Origin: Betaproteobacteria bacterium
Lineage (GTDB): Bacteria > Pseudomonadota > Gammaproteobacteria > Burkholderiales > Rhodocyclaceae
DNA: 64,000 nucleotides
Assembly: GCA_016868295.1 (NCBI GenBank)
Contig: VGHJ01000002.1
Location: 62,001-126,000 of the forward strand
Direction of reading: 5' to 3'
Shown one piece after another: positions 1 to 6,667 of the stretch. Every line of letters starts with the position of its first letter. Position 1 is the stretch's first letter. Position numbers and translations under genes: made by a program. A model generated the notes under the pieces. That model was not told the origin of the DNA and ran no database searches. It worked only from the letters and a program-made list of their open reading frames with translations.

Positions 1-272
1 TCACGCCGGGCCGCAGCATCGCCGTCGACCCGCGCGCCATTCCGCTCGGCGCACCGGTGTTTCTGGCGACCACCTTCCCCAACAGCGAGCAGCCCTTGCA
101 GCGCCTGGTGCTGGCGCAGGACACCGGCGGTGCCATCAAGGGCGCGGTGCGCGCCGACTTCTTCTGGGGCTTCGGCAATGATGCCGGCGCCCAGGCCGGG
201 CGCATGCGGCAGCGCGGGCAGATGTGGGCGCTGCTGCCGAAAGACCTCGTGCCGAACCATTCCTCGAAGTAG
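1..272 (+). CDS. mltA: Membrane-bound lytic murein transglycosylase A, C-terminal part
   Basis: This is the 3' end of a gene that enters from the left edge; the frame begins at base 3 and 89 residues are visible. They hold a 3D-type domain: IAVDPRAIPLG, then LAQDTGGAIKG, then ADFFWGFG, with the conserved aspartates of the fold. This is the usual C-terminus of MltA, an outer-membrane lipoprotein that cleaves peptidoglycan glycan strands to 1,6-anhydromuropeptides. The lipoprotein signal and the rest of the catalytic barrel lie outside the window. The annotation rests on the 3D domain and the short basic tail; another 3D-domain protein is possible but less likely. Confidence 0.85.
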   Translation, partial: TPGRSIAVDPRAIPLGAPVFLATTFPNSEQPLQRLVLAQDTGGAIKGAVRADFFWGFGNDAGAQAGRMRQRGQMWALLPKDLVPNHSSK

Positions 273-369
273 TGCGTCGGGCAGTACGGGCGCACCGTCG
301 AGGTGCGCGGCCCGGCGCGGGAGCACCGCAATGGTGCGTCGTGTTGCGGGGGCTGACTTTAATCCCCTG

Positions 370-384
370 ATTCGATAATCGAAT
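370..384. promoter_or_regulatory. 15-bp palindrome upstream of the amtB promoter
   Basis: ATTCGAT-A-ATCGAAT is a perfect palindrome that ends five bases before the -24 element of the sigma-54-type promoter. It is followed by five T residues. It could be an operator or enhancer half-site, or the end of a weak terminator for mltA. It does not match the NtrC consensus well, so the binding protein is unknown. Confidence 0.4.
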
Positions 385-389
385 TTTTC

Positions 390-405
390 TGGAACGGTTT
401 TTGCA
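390..405 (+). promoter_or_regulatory. Sigma-54 (-24/-12) promoter of amtB
   Basis: TGGAACGGTTTTTGCA matches the sigma-54 consensus TGGCAC-N5-TTGCA at all but one defined position. The essential GG (391-392) and GC (403-404) are exactly 12 bases apart. Transcription would begin near 415, leaving a leader of about 24 bases before amtB. Sigma-54 with NtrC is the established control of ammonium transporters under nitrogen limitation in proteobacteria, so both sequence and context agree. Confidence 0.8.
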
Positions 406-438
406 GCTTGAGCGCTCAATTCAACTTCGGAGCGCACC

Positions 439-1647
439 ATGGAACCCGTCGTCAAGATCACCTCCGCCGACGTCCTCTTCGTCCTGCTCGGCGCCATCAT
501 GATTCTCGCCATGCATGCCGGCTTCGCCTTTCTCGAGCTCGGCACGGTGCGCAAGAAGAACCAGGTGAACGCCCTGGTCAAGATCATGGTGGATTTCGCC
601 ATGTCGACCATCGCCTATTTCTTCATCGGCTACGGCATCGCCTACGGCGTGCACTTCTTCGCCGGCGCCGAGGCGCTGGCGCAGAAGAACGGCTACGACC
701 TGGTGAAGTTCTTTTTCCTGCTCACCTTCGCCGCGGCGATTCCCGCCATCGTTTCCGGCGGCATCGCCGAACGCGCCCGCTTCAATCCACAGTTGGCGGC
801 AACCTTCCTGCTCGTCGGCTTCGTCTATCCCTTCTTCGAGGGCATCGCCTGGAACCAGGCCTTCGGCATCCAGGCCTGGCTGAAAGCGAGCTTCGGCGAG
901 GAGTTCCACGACTTCGCCGGCTCGGTGGTGGTGCATGCCGTCGGCGGCTGGATCGGTCTCATTGCCGTCGTGCTGCTCGGCGCGCGGCGCGGCCGCTACA
1001 ACAAGGACGGCGGCATCTCGGCGCATCCGCCCTCGAGCATTCCCTTCCTCGCGCTCGGCGCCTGGATCCTCACGGTCGGCTGGTTCGGCTTCAACGTCAT
1101 GAGCGCGCAGATGCTCGACAAGATATCGGGCCTCGTGGCGATGAATTCCCTCATGGCCATGGTCGGCGGCACGCTGGCGGCGTGGATCGCCGGCAAGAAC
1201 GATCCGGGCTTCGTGCACAACGGGCCGCTCGCCGGGCTGGTGGCCGTGTGCGCCGGTTCCGACCTGATGCATCCGCTCGGCGCGCTGGTCACCGGCGCCA
1301 TCGCCGGCGCGCTGTTCGTCTATCTCTTCACCCTGACGCAGAACCGCTGGAAGATCGACGACGTGCTCGGCGTCTGGCCGCTGCACGGCCTCTGCGGCGC
1401 CTGGGGCGGCATCGCCGCCGGCATCTTCGGCGCCAAGGCGCTCGGCGGCATGGGCGGCGTCGCTTTCATGGCGCAGCTCATCGGCACGCTGATGGGCATT
1501 GCGGTGGCCGTGATCGGCAGCTTCATCGTGTACGGCACGCTGAAGAAGCTCACCGACCTGCGCCTCGATGCCGAGGAGGAGTTCAACGGCGCCGACCTCT
1601 CCATCCACAAGATCTCCGCCACGGCGGAGCGCGAGACGCTCTGGTAG
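439..1647 (+). CDS. amtB: Ammonium transporter, Amt family
   Basis: The 402-residue membrane protein conducts ammonium/ammonia across the cytoplasmic membrane. Family marks include FLELGTVRKKN in the first helices, the first conserved pore histidine in VVHAVGGWIGL and the second in VWPLHGLCGAWGG. The hydrophobicity pattern fits the usual eleven helices. The protein starts directly at the first helix without the cleaved signal peptide of E. coli AmtB, and its C-terminal tail is short. No glnK-type PII gene lies next to it. A sigma-54 promoter stands 34 bases upstream, which implies induction in nitrogen limitation. The start ATG follows CGGAGCGCACC, a plausible ribosome-binding site. Confidence 0.95.
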   Translation: MEPVVKITSADVLFVLLGAIMILAMHAGFAFLELGTVRKKNQVNALVKIMVDFAMSTIAYFFIGYGIAYGVHFFAGAEALAQKNGYDLVKFFFLLTFAAAIPAIVSGGIAERARFNPQLAATFLLVGFVYPFFEGIAWNQAFGIQAWLKASFGEEFHDFAGSVVVHAVGGWIGLIAVVLLGARRGRYNKDGGISAHPPSSIPFLALGAWILTVGWFGFNVMSAQMLDKISGLVAMNSLMAMVGGTLAAWIAGKNDPGFVHNGPLAGLVAVCAGSDLMHPLGALVTGAIAGALFVYLFTLTQNRWKIDDVLGVWPLHGLCGAWGGIAAGIFGAKALGGMGGVAFMAQLIGTLMGIAVAVIGSFIVYGTLKKLTDLRLDAEEEFNGADLSIHKISATAERETLW

Positions 1648-1716
1648 CCTGCCGCTCGGCAAGGCGGCCGTGTTGAGGTAGCTTGGCCGGCATCCGCTCG
1701 TTGCGTGGAGAAGTTC

Positions 1717-1833
1717 ATGCGCCGGATCGCCTGCCTGCTGCTGATCGTTCTCTTCGGCGCCGCCTGGGCCCAGGACGGCAAGCCCAGGCCGCCGCCCGAG
1801 CCGACGCCTCTCCCGGGCGATCTCAGGAAATAG
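1717..1833 (+). CDS. Small secreted proline-rich peptide
   Basis: A 38-codon reading frame begins with MRRIACLLLIVLFGAAWA, a compact signal peptide (two arginines, hydrophobic core, A-x-A-like cleavage site). A mature part of only about 20 residues follows, rich in proline: QDGKPRPPPEPTPLPGDLRK. GGAG lies at 1707-1710 with good spacing to the ATG. It sits 69 bases after amtB on the same strand. No family is recognised. Small exported or lipoprotein-like peptides of this kind are common beside transporter genes in betaproteobacteria, but no function can be given. The signal peptide and ribosome-binding site are the only support. Confidence 0.5.
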   Translation: MRRIACLLLIVLFGAAWAQDGKPRPPPEPTPLPGDLRK

Positions 1834-1851
1834 TCAGTCCCTGCGACACGG

Positions 1852-2553
1852 CTACTTGATCTGCGCCAGTTTCTGCTCGAGCTGCGCCATGGAAAGGGCG
1901 CCGGGGATGCGCTCGCCGCTGGCGAGGAATATCGTCGGCGTGCCGCGGATGTTGTATTTCTGGGCGAGCGCGACGACCTTGTCGAGAGGCGCGTCGCAGG
2001 TGCCGGCGGCGGGCGGCATGTTGTTCACCATCAGGTCGTTCCACGCCTTGGAGCGATCGGGTGCGCACCAGATGGCACGCGACTTCTCGGCCGAGTCGCG
2101 CGACAGGATGGGCAGCAGGAAGGTGTAGATGGTGATGTTGTTCATGCCGGCGAGGTCCTTCGCCAGTTTCTTGCAGTAACCGCAATTGGGGTCCTCGAAG
2201 GTGGCGATGACGCGCTTGCCGTCGCCGCGTACGGTCTTGACGGCCAGTTCCAGCGGCAGATCGGAGAACTTGATGGCGGTGAGCTTGTTGATGCGCTCCT
2301 GCGTCAGGTTGCTGCGGGTCTTCGTGTCGATGATGTTGCCGTCGAAGAGCAGGCTGACCTTCTCGTCGGTGTAATAGAGTTCCTGGCCGACCTGTATTTC
2401 GTAGAGGCCGAGCAGGTTTGTCTTGCGCACGGCGTCGACCTTGCCGCCCATCCAGGCCTCGACCGATTTCCTAACGGCAGCCTCGTTGGCGTGGGCGGCG
2501 CCGGTCAACAGCAGCAGGACGAGAAAAGAGCGCGAAACGAGCGTCTTCAGCAT
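1852..2553 (-). CDS. dsbC: Thiol:disulfide interchange protein DsbC
   Basis: This is a periplasmic disulfide isomerase of 233 residues, the family's usual size. It has a signal peptide ending in TGAAHA, an N-terminal dimerisation region (YEIQVGQELYYTDEKV) and a thioredoxin-like domain with the active site CGYC at about residue 123 (FEDPNCGYCKK). A cis-proline loop is seen as IRGTPTIFLASGERIPG. DsbC reshuffles wrong disulfides and is kept reduced by DsbD, which is not in view. It lies 16 bases downstream of the flavin hydroxylase gene on the same strand, an arrangement common in betaproteobacteria, so the two are probably co-transcribed. Confidence 0.95.
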   Translation of the reverse strand: MLKTLVSRSFLVLLLLTGAAHANEAAVRKSVEAWMGGKVDAVRKTNLLGLYEIQVGQELYYTDEKVSLLFDGNIIDTKTRSNLTQERINKLTAIKFSDLPLELAVKTVRGDGKRVIATFEDPNCGYCKKLAKDLAGMNNITIYTFLLPILSRDSAEKSRAIWCAPDRSKAWNDLMVNNMPPAAGTCDAPLDKVVALAQKYNIRGTPTIFLASGERIPGALSMAQLEQKLAQIK

Positions 2554-2569
2554 GGTGATCTCCGGTGGG

Positions 2570-3757
2570 TCAGCCGAGCGCGTAGCGCACCAGCATGTTG
2601 CGTAGGACAGGCAGGCTGTCGGTGAGGTTCAAGCCCAGGTTGCGCACGAGCGCAACGGCGGGGTGCTTCGGGCGGAACAGCCTCTGCAGCCCATGTGTCG
2701 TCCATTGTAGCAGGGCGACCTCCTCGGCCCGTGCGCGGGCGTAGCGCCGCAGGTGCCGTTCGTCGCCGCAATCGGCGTGCTCCGGCAGGCCATGCAGGCG
2801 GCCGGCCAGCTCGCGCGCGTCGAGGAAGCCGAGGTTGATGCCGTGCCCGGAGAGCGGATGGATGGCGTGGGCGGCGTCGCCGACGAGGGCGAGGCGCGGC
2901 GCGACGATGCGCGGCACGCGGGTGAGCCGCAGCGGGAAGGCGGCCGGCGGCGTGAGCGGGGCGAGGGCGCCGAGGCGGTGCTCGCCGGCTGCGGCGACGC
3001 GGGCGCAGAAGTCCGTCGCAGCGAGCCCGAGCAGGGCGCGCGCATGGTCCTCCGGCGCGGACCAGACGATCGAGATGCGGTTGCCCGGCAGCGGCAGATA
3101 CGCCAGCACGCCATCGGCGCGGAACCACTGGAAGGCGGTGTGGCGATGCGGCCGCTCGCATTCGAAGTTGGCCACCACGCCCATCTCGCCGTAGAGCAGG
3201 GTGTCGGCCGTCAGGCCGGCCTGGGCGCGCACCCAGGAATCGGCGCCGTCGGCGCCGACGATGAGCGCGGCTTCCAGAGTGTCGCCGGAAGTCAGTGTCA
3301 GGGACACGGCGTCGGCGTTCAGTTCGAGGCGCTGCGGCTGCGCCGGGCAGAACAGGGTGACGTTGCCCTGGCGCCGGACGCCTTCCCACAGCTCGCGCTG
3401 CATGAGGCCGGCCTCGACGATCCAGGCAAGCTGCCCGACGCCGCTGTCGTAAGCGGAGAAATCGAGCCGGCCGCCGGCATCGCCGCGGATGGCCATGTCG
3501 TAGACCGGCGTGAGGCGTGCCTGATCGAGATGCGGCCAGACGCCGGTTTCCTGCAGGAAGCCTTGCGCGGCGGGACTGACGGCGTAGACGCGGCTGTCCC
3601 AGCCGGACGGCGCCGGGGCGGGTGCGCGGCCCTCGACGAGGGCGATGCGGTAGCGGCTCCGGCGGAGGGCGGCGGCGAGACCGGCGCCGGCGAGGCCGGC
3701 GCCGACGATGACGATGTCGAAGCGCAATTTCACTCTGCAGGGGAGGCGGTGGCGCAT
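2570..3757 (-). CDS. UbiH/UbiF/COQ6-family FAD-dependent hydroxylase
   Basis: The protein is a class A flavoprotein monooxygenase of 395 residues. It shows the N-terminal dinucleotide fold (DIVIVGAGLAGAGLA), the middle motif IVGADGADSWVR and the FAD-ribityl motif LALVGDAAHAIHPLSGHG. Enzymes of this family hydroxylate the aromatic ring of ubiquinone precursors in the membrane. Which ring carbon is attacked (UbiH, UbiF, UbiI, UbiM types) cannot be decided here. The ATG at 3757 has no clear ribosome-binding site. A GTG eight codons further in (VKLRFDIVIVGAG) would put the start right at the FAD fold and is equally likely. Confidence 0.88.
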   Translation of the reverse strand: MRHRLPCRVKLRFDIVIVGAGLAGAGLAAALRRSRYRIALVEGRAPAPAPSGWDSRVYAVSPAAQGFLQETGVWPHLDQARLTPVYDMAIRGDAGGRLDFSAYDSGVGQLAWIVEAGLMQRELWEGVRRQGNVTLFCPAQPQRLELNADAVSLTLTSGDTLEAALIVGADGADSWVRAQAGLTADTLLYGEMGVVANFECERPHRHTAFQWFRADGVLAYLPLPGNRISIVWSAPEDHARALLGLAATDFCARVAAAGEHRLGALAPLTPPAAFPLRLTRVPRIVAPRLALVGDAAHAIHPLSGHGINLGFLDARELAGRLHGLPEHADCGDERHLRRYARARAEEVALLQWTTHGLQRLFRPKHPAVALVRNLGLNLTDSLPVLRNMLVRYALG

Positions 3758-3824
3758 TGTGACGCGAGCCGTCCAACCTTGACAAGGCCTTGCCCGGCAA
3801 CGATAATTCGCCCCCTTCCCCAGT

Positions 3825-3901
<77 letters not shown>

Positions 3902-3960
3902 CCTTTCCCTTCCGAGCCTATAATCCCGGCGTTGCATTTGTACGCGGGTACGCGACGGGC

Positions 3961-4140
3961 ATGCGATTCCTGTTTTTCCTCATGCTGGGCATGTACGTGG
4001 CCGGGGCGGCCGCGCAGGCGCCCGCCGAGCGCGTCGAGGCGCCGCAGTTCTCCAAGACCACGCTGCCCTTCTATCCGAACTTTTCCTTTCCTCTCTGGGT
4101 GGAAATCAACAAGGAGACCTTCAGGCGGTCGTTACGGTCG
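3961..4140 (+). pseudogene. 5' fragment of a secreted-protein gene cut by mobile DNA
   Basis: The frame opens with MRFLFFLMLGMYVAGAAAQA, a convincing signal peptide, followed by about 35 residues such as LPFYPNFSFPLWVEIN. After roughly base 4120-4140 the frame runs into sequence that belongs to transposase remnants, and the reading continues as nonsense to a stop at 4431. The missing remainder is not found elsewhere in the window. I do not recognise the family. The gene begins 59 bases behind the tRNA, so it was probably the native neighbour of the tRNA before the accessory block arrived. Confidence 0.5.
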
Positions 4141-4229
4141 AAGCATTTTCTACCCGCTGTGACCGCGATCAGCTCTCTACAAAGATGCCGTTGCCTGCGC
4201 AAACACAGTGCCGACAGTGACGACAGAGT

Positions 4230-4370
4230 GCGCAGCGGTGCGGCGGCCCATATCCATCGCTTCGGCTCCAGCCCGAACGAACATGTGCATTTTCATTGCT
4301 ACGTCAACGACGGAGTATTCGATCTGGCCGAGGTGGGCGACACCGACACCGTGCCCGGCGTGGTGTTTCA
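4230..4370 (+). mobile_element. Internal fragment of an IS91-family transposase
   Basis: In the frame of base 4240 the translation reads AAAHIHRFGSSPNEHVHFH and then a DGVFD motif. This is the conserved core of IS91/IS801-type HUH transposases, where RFGSALNxNxHFHxLxxDGVF is typical. The histidines of the HUH motif are present (HVHFH). Nothing N-terminal to it is recognisable, and around 4345-4375 the similarity stops and an IS630-type transposase begins in another frame. The fragment is about 45 residues of a protein that is normally about 400 residues long, so it is dead. Confidence 0.7.
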
Positions 4371-5183
4371 TGCGGCGGCCGGGGCGGCCTGCGACGCTGG
4401 ATGCCAAGCAATGGGCCGCGCTGGGGCGTGACCTGCGACGCGACCCCGCAGCGTTTGGCCTGTCCGGCCATCTGTGGGACGGCAAGCTGCTCTCCGCGCA
4501 TCTTCGCCAACGGTATGGCGTTGCCCTGGGGGTACGCCAATGCCAGCGCATCTTCGGACAGATGGGCTTCCGGTTGCGCAAGCCCAGACCCCAGGTGGCC
4601 CAGTCCGACCCGGTAAAGGTCGCGGCTTTCAAAAAAACTGCGGCGCCTGGCAAAGCGCCGCGACGTTGAACTGTGGAGCCTGGACGAATGCCACTTCCAC
4701 CAGCACGGCACACGATGCCGGATGTGGGTGCCGCCCGAGGTCAAGGACCCGGTGCTGGTCCATGCGCCCACCCGCAAGTCGGTGGCCTGCTTCGGCGCGG
4801 TGAGCCTGGCCAGCGGCAAGTTTGTTCGCGCCATGTGCGGGAAGTTCGATGCCCTGACGTTCGAGACCTTCCTGAAAAAGCTGCTGCGGCATCGCTCACG
4901 CGGCAAACGCATGGTGATCGTGCTGGACAATGCCAAGTACCACCATGCCCGGCTGCTGGCACCTCTGCTGCGGAAATACCGCAGGGTGCTCACGCTCCTG
5001 TTCCTGCCGCCGTACAGCCCGCAGCTGGCGCCCATCGAGCGGGTCTGGAAGCTCGCTCGCCGGACGGCCACGCACAACCGTTTCTTCGCCACGCTGGACG
5101 AACTGCTCGCCGCGGTCGAAATCTGTTTCGACCGTTGGCGCAAAGCAAACCCGGTGTTGCGGAGGCTATGCGGCATTATTTAA
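4368..5183 (+). pseudogene. IS630-family transposase, N-truncated and frameshifted
   Basis: Two frames together give most of an IS630-type transposase. The first, ending at 4669, holds the linker RPGRPATLDAKQWAAL and QRYGVALGVRQCQRIFGQMG. The second, ending at 5183, holds the DDE domain: WSLDECHFHQHG, VLDNAKYHHA and FLPPYSPQLAPIERVWK. The frames join in a run of seven A residues at 4631-4637, where one base less would restore a single protein. The N-terminal helix-turn-helix is missing, replaced by the IS91 fragment. No terminal repeats were found. Some IS630 members use slippage at such runs, but without the N-terminus this copy cannot be active. Confidence 0.8.
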
Positions 5184-5197
5184 GACGCTATGTTTAA

Positions 5198-5755
5198 TTA
5201 GCCGGGGTGATGTGTCTGCCATTCATCGTGTAGCACGGCCAGCAGGACTTGATCGACCCACTGACCATAGCGCCAGGCAATCTGGCGCTGCCGGCCTTCG
5301 ATCTCAAAACCGGCACGCGCATGAATAATCCGCGAGGCTTCGTTTTCAGCCAGATAGTTGGATGAAATGCGGCGCAAGCCCAGGATATTGAACCCGTAAG
5401 ACAACATCCGCCTCGCCACAGCCGTACCAACGCCCTTGTTCCAGGCCGAGCGATCGCCCACAACAATGAAAAATCGCGCCGTCGCATTCACTGGATCGTA
5501 GTCATCGAGACCAACCATGCCGACAAAACGGCCTTCGTACTCAATGGCAAAGCGACACCACGCTTCGCCCAACACAAAGGCGTGTGCTTGATGGAAAAGC
5601 ACGGGGCGCTGGCAGCGGTCTTCCAGCCAGCGGGTCACGTTCGGATCGGCCAGATAGGTCGCATAGTGCGCCACATCATCGTAGCGCGGCGGGCGCAGCA
5701 CTACGGCAATATCTGCGGCGGCATCGGCCGACTGGGATTGAGGATGGGTCGTCAC
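5198..5755 (-). CDS. GNAT-family N-acetyltransferase (RimJ/RimL-like)
   Basis: The protein has 185 residues and the fold of small GNAT enzymes. Residues 20-60 give VLRPPRYDDVAHYATYLADP and WLEDR, as in the RimL/SpeG group. The acetyl-CoA loop is in the region WNKGVGTAVARRMLSYGF, followed by LRRISSNYLAENEASRII, the typical end of the family. It transfers acetyl from acetyl-CoA to an amine; the substrate could be a protein N-terminus or a small amine. It is the last gene of the seven-gene block and its start overlaps the stop of the NadE-like gene by four bases, so it is translated from the same message. Given the decarboxylase upstream, an amine product is the attractive substrate (inference). 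Confidence 0.85.
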   Translation of the reverse strand: MTTHPQSQSADAAADIAVVLRPPRYDDVAHYATYLADPNVTRWLEDRCQRPVLFHQAHAFVLGEAWCRFAIEYEGRFVGMVGLDDYDPVNATARFFIVVGDRSAWNKGVGTAVARRMLSYGFNILGLRRISSNYLAENEASRIIHARAGFEIEGRQRQIAWRYGQWVDQVLLAVLHDEWQTHHPG

Positions 5756-6663
5756 GTTACCTCCGCCACCGGGTAGTCAAGCTGCTGCGCAACCGGATAC
5801 CCCTTGATGCGCTTCGCAGCGATGACCAGGCGTCGCAGTCGCGCTGCCGTATCCGTGGATAAATCGGCGGCGCGGGCAATGGCCACGGGCTCCGTTTCGC
5901 CCCCAGCAATCATGTTCAATGCCTGATCAAGACGCTCAAAAGACAACTCGGCATGAATGTGCGCCGCACCTTCAATTTCCGCCGGGCTGAACGATCGCTG
6001 AGCGCCAATCGGCGCGCCGTGGATCATCCAATAGGCTAAATCTTCAAGATCGCTCTGGCCTTGCCAATAACCCGCCGAGGCTGGTTGCTGGATGACGTCT
6101 TGCGTACTGCCCAGCATCGCTGCCAACTGAAAAACCTGGGTTTTGTAGAGATGCGCAATAGGGCCCAGATGCCACAGTCCATCGCCAAAGCGGACAAAGA
6201 AACCACACTCGGCCTCGGTCCGGTTCGAAGTGCCCACGGTGATGTAACCGCGATCATGATAGGTGGAATAAACCACGCTCCGCAGCGAGTTCTTGGCCCG
6301 GCCGACATCGAGAAATGCCTGGGTACTGAATCCTTCGTCCGGATCTGATGTGGCCAAGACATCGATCAAGCCCCAGGCCCACGTCGCCAACGGCAGTTCA
6401 ACCAGAGGCACCCCGAGAACCTTCGCAAGGGCACGGGCATTGCGCAGGTGACGATCCTCCATGTCGGCCTGTACAACGGTAAAAAACCGCACCCGCTCGA
6501 CACCCACCGCCCTGACCAGAAGGCGGGCTGTCACATCCGAATCAATACCCCCGGAAAGCCCCAGCACCGCGTCATGCTCATCACCAAGCCGTTCCTGTAA
6601 AAAGGCCGTTACGCGCTCGATCTCGTGACGTATCTGCGCGGGTGACCACACGAGCGCCGTCAT
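5752..6663 (-). CDS. NAD-synthetase-like ATP pyrophosphatase (NadE family)
   Basis: The protein has 303 residues, close to NH3-dependent NadE. Marks are the PP-loop VLGLSGGIDSDVTARLL, the substrate region ITVGTSNRTEAECGFF, then RFGDGLWHLGPIAHLYKTQV and QPASAGYWQGQSDLEDLAYW. These align position by position with the NadE motifs GTxNxxE, KYGDGGVDINPI, LYKTQV and PSAGLWxGQTDE. The acidic GGVDI stretch is changed to GLWHLG, so the substrate may differ from deamido-NAD. NadE activates a carboxylate by adenylation and amidates it with ammonia. In this operon it could supply NAD to the Sir2 domain encoded five bases upstream, or amidate another acid. The 70 C-terminal residues are extra. Confidence 0.82.
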   Translation of the reverse strand: MTALVWSPAQIRHEIERVTAFLQERLGDEHDAVLGLSGGIDSDVTARLLVRAVGVERVRFFTVVQADMEDRHLRNARALAKVLGVPLVELPLATWAWGLIDVLATSDPDEGFSTQAFLDVGRAKNSLRSVVYSTYHDRGYITVGTSNRTEAECGFFVRFGDGLWHLGPIAHLYKTQVFQLAAMLGSTQDVIQQPASAGYWQGQSDLEDLAYWMIHGAPIGAQRSFSPAEIEGAAHIHAELSFERLDQALNMIAGGETEPVAIARAADLSTDTAARLRRLVIAAKRIKGYPVAQQLDYPVAEVT

Positions 6664-6667
6664 GCCA

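Noticed and set aside
421-1662. Long minus-strand frame opposite amtB
   Set aside because: It is the antisense shadow of a clear ammonium transporter gene in GC-rich DNA, with Asp/Glu/His-rich nonsense translation and no motif.
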